DNA from: Petaurus breviceps papuanus
Taxonomy: Eukaryota > Chordata > Mammalia > Diprotodontia > Petauridae
DNA length: 64,000 bases
Assembly: GCA_028583685.1 (NCBI GenBank)
Contig: JAMXIF010000002.1
Coordinates: 63,224,191 to 63,288,190, forward strand
Direction: 5' to 3'
The notes under the pieces: generated by a model
What the model was told of the DNA's origin: nothing
The model's input: the letters and a program-made list of their open reading frames with translations, nothing else
Database searches by the model: none
Part shown: piece after piece, positions 22,263 through 35,035 of the stretch
Numbering within the stretch: position 1 is the stretch's first letter
How the letters are laid out: each line of letters opens with the position of its first letter
Translations under genes and position numbers: made by a program

Positions 22263-24060
22263 TTGAATAATAATGACTATATGGAGACCTTTTTTCTATT
22301 CAGAAAAGCTTCAAATTGGTTCTGTTAATAGATAATGCTTGCTCTTGGTTTTAAATAGATTCTACTTATAATTTTAAGGAAAACACCACTTATTCCTATA
22401 TTTTCTCATGTTTTTAATAGGAAAAATGTTATATTTTGTCAAAAGATACACAAATGCATTTTTGAGATCATTTTATGATTTTTGTTGTTTTTTGGTATGA
22501 TCAGTAATGTTGATAGTTTTCCTAATATTGAACTAGTCCTGTATTTCTGGTATAAATCCCATTTTGGTCTTACTGTGAAAATTAGTTGTCATTTACATGG
22601 GTGGTAGAATTCCCTTATAAATCCATCTGGTCTTGTGGACATATTCTTAGGAGTTCATTTATGATTTTCTCAATTACTTTTTCTAAGATATGGGTTATTC
22701 AAGTATTCTGTTTCCTCTTCTGTTGATCTGGGCAGTTTATATTTTATTATAAATATTTATCCATTTCACTTAAAGTGTCAGTTTTACTGGCATATAATTG
22801 TACAAAATAGTTCTGAATAATTTCTTTAATTTCATCTTCATTGGTGTCATATTCACACTTTTTATTTTTGGTATTGGGAATTTTGCTTTCTTTTTTTTAA
22901 AGGAAATTAACCAATGGTTTATTTATTTTACCTTTTTTTTCTATAAAACCAGTTTCTAGTTTATTCATCAGTACAATGAGTTTTTTTTACCTGCAATTTT
23001 GATTTTCAGGATGTCCATTTTAGTTTTTTATTGAGAATTTTTTTAAATTTTAAGTTGCATTCCCAATTCCTTCTGCTGCCTTTTTTCTTTTATTGAAATA
23101 AACATTTAGAGATATACAATTTTCCCCAAGTACTGCTTTGCCCACATTCCACAAGTTTTAGAAGATTTTCTCATTGTTGTCATTTTCTCCAATGAAATTA
23201 TTGTTTCTATTATTTCTTCTGTGCCATACTCATTATTTAAGGTAACATTATTTGGTTTCAGTTAATTTTCCACCTTTGCTTGCAGGGCACTTTATGGAAT
23301 GTAATTTTTATCTAATGATGATCTAAAAATTGTTCATTTAGTATTTGTGCTTTCCTCCATTTGGTTGTGAGTTATTTATGCCCTAATACATGATCCATTT
23401 TTATGAAGGTGCCTTGTACAACTGAAAAAAAAAATAAGGCTTATAACTTTCTATTCCCATTCAGTTTTCTCCAGGGGTCTATCTTAAAATTTTATTCATT
23501 GCCTTTATTTCTTTCTTATTTATTTTCAATTTTATTTATCTAACTCTGAGAAGAGAAAGTTAAGGTTTCCCACTATTATAGTTTTGCTGGCAATTTCATC
23601 CTGTAAGTCATTTAGCTTTTTTTCAATAAGAATTTGAGTGCTATGCTATTTGGTACATACTATGTTTAGTATTGGAATTACTTCATTGTCTATGATGCCT
23701 TTTAGAGGGGTGGAGTTTCCCTACTTATCCCTTTTAATTAGTTCTATTTTAGTTTTTGCTTTTTCTGGTATTTTGATTGCTATTCCTGCCTTTTTTACTT
23801 TAGCTAAAGTGCAATAGATTATTTTTTACTCTTTGCAGGTCTTTCTAATTCAAGTTTTTTTTCCCTTATAAAACAATGTATTGTTGCATTGTAGTTTCAA
23901 ATTCATTTCTACTATCTGCTTGTGTTTTAGGGGGAGTATTCATACCATTCATAGTTATGATTACTAACTCTGCATATAAATTCATCCTTTCTTCTATTTT
24001 TACTTTTCTCTTTCCTTTCACCTTTCCTTAATGATTTCTTAAAATATAATATCTAGACTT

Positions 24061-24880
24061 TTTCTAAAATATTTTTATTTATTTCATTAAATATTTATTA
24101 ATTATATATGAAAATTTTAACTTTTTCTTAAAATTTTGAGTTTAAAATTCTCCCCTTCCATCTCCTCCACTCTCCTTGACAAGGCAAGCAATTTGAGAAA
24201 CATTATACATATAAAGTCATACAAAATATATTTCCATATTAGTTGTGTTTCAAAAGAAAAGATAGACTGAAAAAAGAAAAACAAGAAAAATAAGGATTTT
24301 CTTTAAAGTATGCTTTGATCTGCATTCATATTCAATCAGTTCTTTTCTGGAAATAGATCACATTTTTCATCAATTGTCTTAGATCATTATATTGCTGAGA
24401 ATAGCTAAGTCATTCAAAGTCAATCCTCATGCAATATTGCTATTATGGTGTACAATGTTTTCTTGGTTCTCCTAACTGCACTTTGCATCAGTTTGTGTAA
24501 GGTTTTCTAGTGTTTTCTGAAGCCTTTGTACTTGTCACTTCATTTTTTTTAAAGCAATTGGGGTTAAGTAACTTGCTCAAGGTTACACGGCCAGTTATTT
24601 CTGGGTGTGGTGCTAAGTATCAGAGCCCGGATTTGATCCCCCAGGTCATCCTGACTCTGGGGCCGGTGCTCCTACTTGCTGTGCTACTTGTCCCCCCCAC
24701 CCCCACTTGTCCTTTCTTATAGTGAAATAGTAGTCATCACAATCATATACCATAAGTTGTTTAGACATTTCCCAATTGATGGGTATCACTTCAATGTCTA
24801 ATTCTTTTATATTACAAAACCAACTGCTATAAATATTTAAATTATACTCATTATTTTTTACTACATGTAAAAACAATTTT
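24061..24880 (-). mobile_element. L1 3' UTR fragment with WSINE insert
   Basis: Poly(A) side near 24061-24120, then the 3' UTR blocks 'gacaaggcaagcaatttgag' and 'ctgagaatagctaagtcatt', into the end of ORF2. Interrupted by the WSINE at 24541-24704. Confidence 0.75.
24541..24704 (-). repeat. WSINE-type SINE
   Basis: Single copy with poly(A) at 24543-24553 on the minus strand and an 11-bp TSD with a mismatch (acttgtcactt at 24530-24540, acttgtccttt at 24705-24715). The head side has gained a C-rich run (24691-24704). Confidence 0.85.
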
Positions 24881-27389
24881 TACATTAAAAAAATGTCATT
24901 CCCCAGTTCTTTCCTTTTATTTTCCCTGAATTGAAAAGGCAAACAATTTGATATAGGTTATAAATATGCAGTTATGCAAAACATATTTACATATTAGTAA
25001 TACTGTGAAAGAAAACACAGACTAAAAAAAAAAGAAAAGAAATGAAAAAGAAAGTTTAAAAAAGTATGCTTTGATCGGCATTTAGACTCTATCAGCTCTT
25101 TCTCTGTAGGTGAATAGACTTTTTCAACATAAGTCCTTCAGAATTGTCTTAGATGATTATAATGCTGAGAATGCCTAAGTCACTGAAAGCTGTTCTTCAA
25201 ACAATATTGCTTTTACTCTGTACAATATTCTCTTAAGGATGCTTACTTCACTTTTGAATCAGTTCATGTTAATCTTCCCAGCTTTTTCTGAAAACATCTT
25301 CCTCATCATTTCTAGTAGAATAATAATCACATACCACAACTTGTTCACCCATGCACCACTTTGTGGGCATCCCTTCAATTTCCAATTCATTGTCATCATA
25401 AAAGAGCTGTTATAAATGTTTTTGCACATATGGATCATTTTCTCTGTTTCAAAAAAAATCTCTTTGGGGATAAAGAACTTGTAGTGGTATTTCTGAGTCA
25501 AAGAGGCTGCAAGTTTTTTTCCATTTTTTTGTTTCCTTCTAATCATGGTTTCATTGGTTTTGTTTCTATAAAACCTTTTTAATTTAATGTAATCAGAATC
25601 ATTTATTTTCCATCCTGTTATGCCTACATATCTTGTTTGATAAAAAAAAATTCCCTTAGACATGTATTTTACGATTAAAGTTTCCATATTCCCCCAATTT
25701 GCTAATAACATCAGATTTTATGTTTAAATTATGTACCTATTTTGTCCTTATCTTGGGATATGGTGTAAGATGTTGGTCTATATCAAGTTTCTGTCAAACT
25801 GCTTTTCAGTTTTACCAGCAACTTTTGTCAAATAGCACATTCTTAATGGATGGGGGCAAGGGGGGGGGAGGATTGGGGAGGTAGGGAGAAAATTTGAAAC
25901 ACAAAATTTTAAAAATGAAAGTTGAAAAAATATGTAACTGAAGGAAAATAAAATAGTAAATAAAAAATAAAGTTCATGTTGGAAAAGCTGGATTTTGCAG
26001 TTTGTCAAACACTACATTATGTCATTATGGTCATCATGTACCGTGCATGTATTGTATTCCAAATCTATTATGCCGATCAACTACACTATCTTTTAAGTAG
26101 TATTGTGTTGTCTTCATAATTACCACTTCTTAAGACAGTTTGACATCTGAAACTGCTAGACCCCTTTCTTTAATATTTTTTTCATTGATTACCTTTGTAT
26201 CCTTGATTTTGTTTCTTCCAAATTGTTATGGCACTGAATAAGTTAATTATTTTAGGTATAATTGCCATCTTTGTTATATCAGTTTGACCTGTCCAGGAGC
26301 AATTAACATTTTTCCCTGTTGTTTAGATCTGGCTTCATTTATGTGAAAAGTGTTGTTTAATTATGCTCATATAGTTACTGGGTATATCTTGCCCAGTAGA
26401 CTCCTAAGTATTTTATACTGCCTATAAATATGTTAAATAGAACTTTTCTTTCTACCTCTTGCTGCTGGAATTTTTTGGTAACATAGAATGACTGATGATT
26501 GATGTGGGTCTGTTTTATATCCTGCAACTTTGAGTAGTTGTTTTTTTTCCTTGGTTGAAATTCCAGATTCTTTGGCATTTGGAAAATCATATTTCTAGCC
26601 CTCCCATTCATTAATGTAGAACCTGCCAAATCCTGTGTTATAATGATTGTGTATCCAAGATATTTGAATTATTTCTTTCTGTCTGCTTGCAGTATTTTCT
26701 CCTTAACCTTGGAGCTCTGGGATTTGGTTACAATATTTATGGGTGTTTTCATTTGGGGAAATACTTCTGGAGGTGATAGGAGGATTCTTTCAATTTCTAT
26801 TTTACTTCTGGTTGTAGGCTATAAGGACAATTTTCTATCATAATATCTTGAAATATGACATCTAGGCTCTTTTTTTGTCATTGCTTTCAGATAGTCTAAT
26901 AATTCTTAAATCATCTCTCATCTATCTATTTTCCAGGTAAGTCATTTTTCTGATGAGATATTTCACATTTTCTTCTATTTTTTCATTCTTTTGGTTTTGT
27001 TTCATTGTTTCTTGATGTCTTATGGAATCATTAGCTTCCACTTGCCCAATTTCAATCTTTAAGGAATTATTTTCTTCATTGAGCTTTTATACCATCATTT
27101 CCATTTGGCTAATTCTACTTTTTGAAGTGTTATTTTCTTCAGTGATTTTTTTTGTGGGTGTATCTTTTGCCAGTTTTTGTGCTTCTGGACTGATCCAACC
27201 TTTCAATGGAATGAGACAGACATTTCCTGCTGACCATTTAACTATCTTGATCTGAAAAAAATGGTTTGCCTTTCCTTTTCTTGGTTCTACCTTCCCAGAA
27301 TTCATTTTAAGCATTGATTTATAGTTATTGAAAGTGATTTTGGGAGAGGTTGGGCAAGTTCATGCCTTACTGTGCTCTATTGGCTCTTG
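24880..27389 (-). mobile_element. L1 element D, ORF1 joined to late ORF2 by internal deletion
   Basis: Minus strand from a 5' end near 27389 (plus-strand 'ctctattggctcttgttgc' is an L1 start in reverse), short leader, then ORF1 of the HAL1 lineage (26560-27310; ITEENNTSKSRISQMEMMV). At about 26555 the ORF1 C-terminal domain is joined directly to RT sequence (VERKVLFNIFIGSIKYLGVY at 26375-26500). Late ORF2 and 3' UTR follow to about 24880, with more material missing near 25500. Roughly the endonuclease and front of RT are absent. Interrupted by a tiny plus-strand L1 end. Confidence 0.65.
25848..25975 (+). mobile_element. Very short L1 3' end insertion
   Basis: 'gatgggggcaagggggggg...ggagaaaatttgaaacacaaa' and an A-rich tail are the last ~120 bases of an L1 in plus orientation, dropped into minus-strand element D. 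Extreme 5' truncation. Confidence 0.75.
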
Positions 27390-27796
27390 TTGCTTAAGTC
27401 ATAATTGATCATCACACAATGTTGTTGATACAGTGTACAATGTTTTCTTGTTTCACTTTGCATCAGTTCATACAAGTTTTTCCAATTCTTTTATCCCTGA
27501 AATCTCCCTGTTCATCATCTTTTATTGCACAGTAGTTTTCTATTACATTCATATAACACAACTTGTTCAGTCATTCCCCAATTAATAAGCATCCCTTCAA
27601 TTTCCATTATTTGTCAGGATAAAAATGGCTGCTATAAATATTTTGTGTGATTTGTAGTTATTGGAAGTGATTCTGGGAGAAATCGGACAAGTTGATGCCT
27701 TACTCTGCACTATTGGCTCTTGTTGCTAAGTCATAGTTGATCATCACACAATATTGTTAATGCTGTGTACAATGTTTTCCTGGTTTCATTTTCATT
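27324..27796. repeat. ~140-bp direct duplication of an L1-L1 junction
   Basis: 27324-27465 and 27650-27796 match closely. Each contains the 5' end of one L1 joined to the 3' UTR of another. The second copy interrupts L1 3' sequence that is otherwise continuous from 27648 to 27797. Confidence 0.75.
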
Positions 27797-29598
27797 GGTC
27801 ATTTTCCCCTTTTTTTAATCATCTCTTTGGGATACAGTCCTAGCAGTGGTATTGCTGGATCAAAGGGTATACACAATTTGGTTGCCCTTGGGTATACTTC
27901 CAAATTTCTCACTGGACTGTTTGGATCAGTTCACAAGTCCACCAACAGAGCATCAATATCCCTTAATGTAGAAGCTACTAGATTTTGTGTTATCCTTATT
28001 GTGTTTCCACAATACTAAAATTGTTTCTTCCTGACAGCTTGTAATATTTTCTCCTTCACCTGGCAGCTCTGGAATCTGGCTGTGATATTCCTAGGAGATA
28101 TCTTTTTAGGATATTTTTCAAGAGGTGATTCATGAACTCTTTTCAATTTCTATTTTGCCCTCTGTTTCTAGAATATCAGGGCAATTTTCCTTGAGAATTT
28201 CTTGAAGGATAATTTCTAGGCTCTTCTTTTGATCATGGCTTTTAGGTAGTTCAATAATTTATAAGTTATCTCTCTTGTATCTATTTTCCAGGTCAGTTGT
28301 TTTTCAAATGAGGTGTTTCATATTGCCTTATTTTTTTTCATTTGTTTGAATCTGTTTTATAATATCTTGAATTCTCACAAAATCATTAGCTTCCATTTGC
28401 TCCAATCTAATTATGAAAGAATTATTCTCTTCAGTGAGTTTTTTAAATTCCTCTTCCAACTGGGCAATTCAGCTTTTTAAGGCATTTGTGTCCTCATTGG
28501 CTTTTTGGGCCTCTTTTGCCATGAGTTAGTCTATTTTTAAGGTGTTATATTCTTCAGTATTTTTGTTTGTTGGGGGGGGGTCTCCTTTAGCAGAATGTTG
28601 ACTTGCTTTTAATGATTTTCTTGCATCATTCTCATTTCTCTTCTCAATTTTTCCTCCACTTCTCTTACTAGATTTTCAAAATTGTTATTGAGTTCCTCCA
28701 TGTCCTGTAACCAATTCATATTTTTCTTGGAAGCTTTTGATGCAGGAGTTTTGACTTTATTGATTTCTTCTGGTTCCATGTTTTGACCTTTTCTGTCCCC
28801 ATAAAAGGCTTCTATGGTCTGATTGTGATTCCTCTGTTTGCTCATATTGCCAGGCAATTACTTGACTTTTGGGCTCTTTGCCATTGTAGGACTCTGCTTC
28901 CAGAGGGGTGAGAGCTTTGTCTCAAATCACTGGGGTTTTCACAAGTGTTTTCAGAGGTCTCACAAAGGCTCCCTCTGTACAGCTACCACAAGCTCTGGCA
29001 CACTGGTGTTTCTCACCCCCAGACCACCACCCATGACAGCAACCCAGATACAATCAGACCAAAGCAAGAGTGATCACTGTCTAAATGGTTGCTTGGTCCC
29101 CCATGATCTGCAGACCAGGAGCTCCAGAGGCAGCCACATGGTGGCAGCTGTAGCCTCCAAGCCTCTGGTACCTCTCTCCCTAGGGTGAAGGGATAGACCA
29201 CACTGTTCTGTCATGCAGTTCCAAAAGAGTTCCCCACTGACCTTTTACATCCTCTTTCATGTTTATGGGTTGAAAAGTCAGGAAAACACCACAGCTGCTG
29301 GTGATTCACTCTCCTGAAGTCTGCTCCAGTCATTCGGGGCTGCTGGTCAGGGCTTCCCCAGGTGCAATCCCATGTGGCTCATGCAGGACTATGTGTGGCT
29401 CCCAGCATGGTGACATAGACCCTTCCTGTCAGCTTGCTGGGATGCCTTAAGCAGGAGATTTGTTCCTTTCTGTCACTTTGTGGGTTCTATAGCTCTAAAT
29501 CTGTTTAGAGTCATATTTTACAGGTATTGGAGGTGGTTGGTGTAGGAGCTCACACTATTTTCTGCTTCTACTCTGCCATCTTGTCTCTGCCCCCAAAT
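27390..29598 (-). mobile_element. L1/HAL1 element C, 5' UTR + ORF1 joined to L1 3' part
   Basis: The 5' end at 29598 reads 'gggggcagagacaagatggc' on the minus strand. 5' UTR to about 28860, ORF1 from 28842 (MSKQRNHNQTIEAFYGDRKG) through a coiled coil to the RRM end near 27965, then a direct joint to the last part of ORF2 and the 3' UTR (27390-27960). Same ORF1 lineage as HAL1-1. Either an L1 with a ~3.5 kb internal deletion or two adjacent fragments. ORF1 has many stops. Confidence 0.65.
28620..28842 (-). pseudogene. Element C ORF1 N-terminus
   Basis: MSKQRNHNQTIEAFYGDRKG, then PEEINKVKTPASKASKKNMN and a heptad-rich stretch. Aligns residue by residue with HAL1-1 ORF1 residues 1-75. Broken downstream. 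Confidence 0.7.
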
Positions 29599-29599
29599 T

Positions 29600-30650
29600 A
29601 TTTTCTTCAGTGTATTTTTGTGCCTCTTTTACTATTAGGTCAGTTGTGTTTTTTAAGGTATTTTTTCCTCAAATATGTTTCTCAATATTTTGTGTCTTTT
29701 TAACAAGCTGTTAATTCTCTTTACCAAATTTTCTTGCTCTATTCACATTTCTTTTTCCAGTTTTTCTTCTACAACTCTTATCTCTTTCTTTAAATTTTCC
29801 AGGAATTCTTGTTGTACTTAGAATTTTTCTTTAAAGCTTTGTTTGTACCTGTTTTTACATTATTGTCTTTTGAGTTTGTGTCTTGGTGTCCCCTGCCACC
29901 ATAGTAGCTCTTTATGTTTAGATTCTTTATTTGTTGTTTTCTCTTTTTTCCAGCATATTTCTTGCTTTTAAACTTTATGCTATGGTCAGGCTCTGCTAAC
30001 ATGGGGTAGGGATCAACTATCCTATGTTTCAGGCTATTTTTTCCAGTGCTATTTCTGAGGGGTTGCTAGCTTTCAGTGCTTATGATATGGTGTGATGTGG
30101 GGAGAAGTGTTGTCACTGCTCTCCTTATCTGTGCTCTCTTTACTCGGGGAGGGCCCCTATTCACTTGCAGCCACATACACTAACACTACTCTTGGCCTTA
30201 AATCTGTGGCCAGGGCCCATGCTCTCCTGCAGCCACAAGTGCTCGTCTCCAAGCTGGAACTGTAACTAGGGTCCCTGATCCCTTGTGACCTACCACCAGT
30301 GATCCTCTCCACCTAGTAAATGTTACCCAGAAATTTGTATGAACAGTACAGTTGCTAATCAGTGCTAGCTATACCCAATACAAACAATGTGCTCCCATAA
30401 TCTTTTTCTGACCAGTTGTCCAATCCCCTTACCGTCTCTGGCCTCAGATCTCCCAAGGTACTGCTGTTGCTGCTGGAGCCATTGTTGCTTTCACCATGTG
30501 TAGACAGATCTCTCCTGTGGACCTCCTATCTATTTTTAGACCATAAAATGTGTCAATCTGATTTTTTTTATCTCTGTTACTACAAAATTTGATATGAAAT
30601 ATCATTATGAAGTTTTTTTGGAGGGGAATATTGACAGACTTAAAAAAAAA
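29600..30650 (-). mobile_element. Older L1 5' UTR and ORF1 N-terminus (element G)
   Basis: Open piece 29790-30002 reads YAGKKRKQQIKNLNIKSYYG, similar in layout to the HAL1 ORF1 start; coil sequence continues to 29600, where element C begins. The leader extends to about 30650. Strongly diverged. Confidence 0.5.
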
Positions 30651-30689
30651 TCTTGGCTTCACCCCCAACTTTTAAATCAAAGAGGAACT

Positions 30690-32130
30690 TACATCAAGAC
30701 TTGTTAATCACTTGATGGACATGTATTAAAATAAGTTATCTAGCTGCATTAAAAAGCACATTCAGCATCTACATTATCTCATCAAGATTTCTCCAGCTGT
30801 ATCAAAATGTCATTTGTACGCAAAAACCTATGAAAGTCTTATAGAGTTCCATGGAAGAAAAGAAACTCATGGCTTCAAAGCAAAATCTGGAGGTATAATT
30901 GAACCAATGGATGAAGGTTATACTCTTAGATTACCATGTCTCCTCCAGGAAAAACTCATCAAGGTTATTACAACCAAGGATAAAATTGTTATAAGATTGA
31001 ATGGCATCCTAAAGCCACAGTTTAATGGGACATACACACAATTAAAGCAATGACATATGTATATACAATATTCCTCTTGCCATATAATCTTGGCATGGTT
31101 AAATGAATGAGAATGGATCTAGGAAAGTGTCCAAACAATAACCTCTCAAATGTAAATGAATGATAGGACACATCACCCCATAGTGACATTGTATAATCAA
31201 AACAGGAGGAATAATATAGTTAGATATTATCAAAGCAAATGTTAAACAGTTTAGAATTGTGCAGAAATACTTTTGGAACAATTATCCTTTATTCATAAAA
31301 TAATAATAAAAGCTGATAAGAAATTTACATCACTGGATTGATTGAATGTAGTCATAATTATTTTTTTCTCCAAAAAAAAAAGGCCTGTGAGCCAGTTATG
31401 ATCCAAGAGTGATCATCAAAATGTGCTCTATTGTTAATGTATACATGAATACAACTAACATTATATTGGCAAAGAAAAGTAGAAATGCTGTAATTGCTAT
31501 TTCTCTCATACAGTCATATGTAATATATATTTTAATAGAAATGGAACACTTTATAATAGTAATTCAGGATCATGTCATTGCCTCTAGAAATTGCAGAAAG
31601 ATTATATTTAGATTTCCTGTGTTTATTAGTTGATAGAAATTATTTGTTGAATTGGTGTAAACTTTGCAACATTTCATGACAGATGAAAAAAATAGCATCT
31701 ACCAGATATCTAGAAAGAAACAATCAGGTGGGTAGAGGTGTAAGTCTAGCACTTTCTATCATTTACATACTCGTGGATCACATGTCATCATGTTTTAAAT
31801 ACAGTCTCCAAAGAATCCTTGAGAATTCAAAAAAATAAAATGGAATCAGGGCACCATTAGTAACAGAATGATTTATTGACCACAACTACCCAGACATAAC
31901 AATTATCCATAAAAACTTAAGAACAACATCTTGAATATATAACAGATATGCATTGTCTCCAAATAATATGAAATTAAAAGCTTTCAAAATATAGAAACCT
32001 AGTGAAATAAATTGAAACCATATGTCCAATTGCTTTGGTATATGTTATCTCTGTTGCCCTGTGTGAAACTGGAGTGGTCCTAAAATCACTTTCTGTGAGT
32101 CTAAAAGAAATGAGCTTATAATACTTTACT
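30690..32130 (+). mobile_element. Non-L1 LINE coding remnant, copy 1 (Dong/R4-like?)
   Basis: Three conserved-looking blocks in order: IVIQDHVIASRNCRKIIF (31545-31600), HNYPDITIIHKN (about 31876-31912), and TGVVLKSLSVSLKEMSL (about 32068-32120). Their order and spacing recall the C-terminal part of LINE proteins with a restriction-enzyme-like endonuclease ('IQDQVI.TRNY', 'RPDI', 'TGVIPKSL'). The upstream frame 30814-31053 may belong to the same protein, but I do not recognise it. Stops and shifts interrupt it. Family assignment is by memory. Confidence 0.4.
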
Positions 32131-32134
32131 TTTC

Positions 32135-32980
32135 TTTCTTTCTGAATGTTAATAAATAAAAGAATATATAAATATATATAAAGATGATAACAATAATTAT
32201 TAAAAGGTGTGAAAAAGTGCAGTCTGACCTATCATTCATGGCATTTGGGTTGAGGAAAGCAATTGCAGAGTAAGGAAATTCTACTTATGGTTATGATGCA
32301 ATGGAATTGTCATGTTTGATAGTTCTTTACAAGTTTTGTAATTGTCTGTGCACAAAGGTGCCGGTCATTTGAGCTCTAGTGATATAACAGAATAGGTTAT
32401 CAAACTTGTTGATGTGATGAAACTTCTTAAGGGAATCTGAAGAATAGGTGGGATGGCATAAAGTGCCATGTTGGCTTTAATCTAAATTGTAATCATTATC
32501 AGATTGACATAGAGGATAACAGATTGAGTCTTGATTCTTCATGTTCTGTTATTAAGAAGCCAGGATACTTTGGAACAAATCAGAAATACTAATATTCTAC
32601 CTATTACAAATGATTCAGAGTGGATGGCACTAAGATGTAAAATAAGTAAACCTTAAGTGGATTGAAAATATGAAATTTTTCATCAAGCCCTGATACATGT
32701 TCATGGCTCATTCATGTACTGCACATGTATATATGTATATATATATATGAAAAATAAATTGAATGCTATAAGATGTCAAGAACAACTGAGATGAAATGAG
32801 TTATTTTTAGAGTGATAGTTTAAGCCTAGTATGGTTCCTTGATCATGTCTCACAAATGGAACTTTTTGACTTACACATTTTTTTAAAAAGGAAATAAAAG
32901 TTATTAATAATTATATATGGGTGATGTCATGCTATACAATTTCACCATAAAATTACCTTAAAGAGGGTCGTCATATTATA
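32135..32980. other. AT-rich interval, no gene seen
   Basis: Possible 3' UTR of the LINE remnant before it. Holds a TA repeat at about 32725-32750. Nothing else recognised. Confidence 0.5.
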
Positions 32981-32984
32981 ATCT

Positions 32985-33420
32985 TTTTTTCCAGTGATAT
33001 CAAGATATCATTTGCATTTGATAATGGTAAATAGAAAATGAAGGTAACATTGAACCAGTAAAGACAAACCTGCAAATATAAATGATCCTCTCTATTCAAG
33101 ATATATTGAGCATAATGATACAAAAGAGAAAATATTTTGAAAGCCATATTGTCATGCTGAAATAAATGTGAGTGAGGGAAGAAAATAAGTTTAAAGCAAT
33201 CAACACCTATTAAATGTCAGTCAATGTACACTATCATAACTGTAAAATGGACTACAGATTTGAAGAGGATCTTCCAAAGAAGTTGTTTGATATTAACAAA
33301 GCACAGAGCCCATTACCCTACGGCAATTATAGAAAGATTTAAAATTTCCATAAAGATGATTAGAATTGATAGAAAATCTGAAAACCCATGAAATTAGGCA
33401 AAATGTTTAAGAAATGCTTT
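32985..33420 (+). mobile_element. Non-L1 LINE remnant, copy 2 upstream part
   Basis: 32990-33060 ('ttccagtgatatcaagatat', 'aggtaacattgaaccagta') parallels 30790-30915 of copy 1 ('tctccagctgtatcaaaatg', 'aggtataattgaaccaatg'). Diverged; grouped with the block at 35285-35640. Confidence 0.35.
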
Positions 33421-33744
33421 AGGAACAATAAAGCATTATTTCACTAAAGAATATTAAAGAATTATAATAGATATATGTCACTAAACCAGTTCAATATAAC
33501 CTAAAACACTTTCCCTTTGGATGAAACCTTTGAAATGATCAAAATCCAGGAATCAAAGCCAAGGGTTACATACCCATAAACTCATCCAATAAGATGTTGA
33601 CAAAGAAGCATTGAACAAATGTGGATTTATTTGTGGAAACAAAAGGGGATTTTAGGGCAATCCATGATCGTATCAGCGCCACCAGAAATTACAGAAGTGT
33701 TGGTTATAGTTCAGGAGATTCAACTTCATGAACCAAAAAAAATT

Positions 33745-35035
33745 ATGAAAGTCAAGAAGCATTTATTGAATACATACTATATTCCAAGAACCATGATAAA
33801 CACATAGGAAAAAAGAAAGGTAAAAACTGTTTCTGTTTTCAAGGAGTTCATATTACAATGGGGAAGACAACATGCATGCAACTATGTATATACAAGGTAT
33901 ATTTAAGGTAAATTGGAGATTGTTCTTGTTTATCCTTTGTTTTCAAAGAGGACCGATGATATCACAGGAGTAATGCCTTGACTTATCCATGAGTCGGATT
34001 TAAGGGAGGCAGAGCTGCCCAAAGTTGTCAGTCTCACTCTCTCTTTCAGAGTCATTGAAGTCCAATGGAAAGACAAAAATCAAAATGACTGGAGATGTTC
34101 TAGGCTAAAATGGATGCCGTTGGAGTCTTCAATATCTGACCAGCCTTTAAGATCTCCAGAGCATTTGCTTCAGCCACTTAATAGCCATTGGAATAAATTG
34201 TTCTCATCCTCCCATTCTGATAGGAGAAGTCTTCACACATTTGGGTTTAGGCATTGCCCTAACTCACCAATAGATTTAAGGCCTATTGGCTACCCTCAAA
34301 CTGATAAGTCCATTGTTATAGGAATGGGAATTTGCCTGCTGAGATAGTTTTACCAGGATGTGGCCACTGCATTTGCTACAAATTCTTGTATCCACAGGTG
34401 AGAATTGGGTGACAGGTGAACACCAAATATGGGTGAATAGCCCTGTAAAGGGTTCAGCAATCCCTTTTACCATATGTGCAAGTCCTTCCTGAAGTCTCCA
34501 CACACCCTATATATAGGTACTAACAAATGAAAGATACTAGGAAAGCTATCTTGCAGAAGTAGGGCATTGACCTAGTCTTGAAGGAAACCAGGAGGCGCAC
34601 ACAAAGAGGAAGAGAATTCTATGCATGAAGGACAAGTAATAAAAATACATGGAGACAAATATAAGGAGACAAAGTGTTGTGTGGGAGAAATTGCAAGAAC
34701 ACCAGTGTCACTGGATCTCAGAATGCCCAGAGAATAAAAAGGTTTAAGAAGAATGGAAAGGTAGGGAAGATACCAGATTGTCAAGGACTTTAAATGTCAA
34801 ACAGGATTTTATATTTGATCACTGTGGTCATTGGTAGCCACTGGATATTTTTGAGTAAGGGCATGATATGCACCATGAGAATATTATTTTGACAACTGGG
34901 TAAATCTTGGAGTGGGGAAGGACTTGAGACAAGGACACCAACAAGAAGTCTACTGCCATTGTCTAGGTGTGATGCAATGATGACCTGCACCCAGGTTGTG
35001 GTTCTATGAGGGAGATAAAGGGGCATATGGATAAT
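33745..35035 (+). repeat. Ancient mammalian interspersed repeat, split by an RTE-like insert
   Basis: 33755-33920 ('gcatttattgaatacatact', 'aggagttcatattacaatgg') and 34500-35035 ('ccagtgtcactggatctcag', 'ttgtcaaggactttaaatgt', 'ccattgtctaggtgtgatgc') are parts of one old repeat common in mammals; I cannot name the family. The interval 33925-34495 interrupts it. A related piece is at 61600-61830. Confidence 0.5.
33925..34495 (+). repeat. RTE-related or other marsupial repeat
   Basis: Begins 'ttgttcttgtttatcctttg...caaagaggaccgatgatatc', with 'aggcagagctgcccaaagt' and 'ttggaataaattgttctcat' further on. I recall this as an abundant marsupial repeat linked to RTE, but the name is not certain. 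Confidence 0.4.

Larger units (their letters stand above)
20130..24060 (-). mobile_element. Old L1 ORF2 and 3' UTR remnant (element E)
   Basis: Colinear on the minus strand with the L1 at 9.2-13.7 kb: 3' UTR at 20150-20600, late ORF2 at 20690-21100 (RKFSEKYIKVINSHIKNHIR), RT region through 22-23 kb, endonuclease-side sequence to about 24050. Very decayed. Interrupted by a SINE head (21246-21300) and a Mar1 piece (22120-22262). Confidence 0.75.

Noticed and set aside
30814-31053. 79-residue frame as a host gene fragment
   Set aside because: Not recognised; its neighbourhood parallels 32990-33060, which points to a repeat rather than a unique gene.
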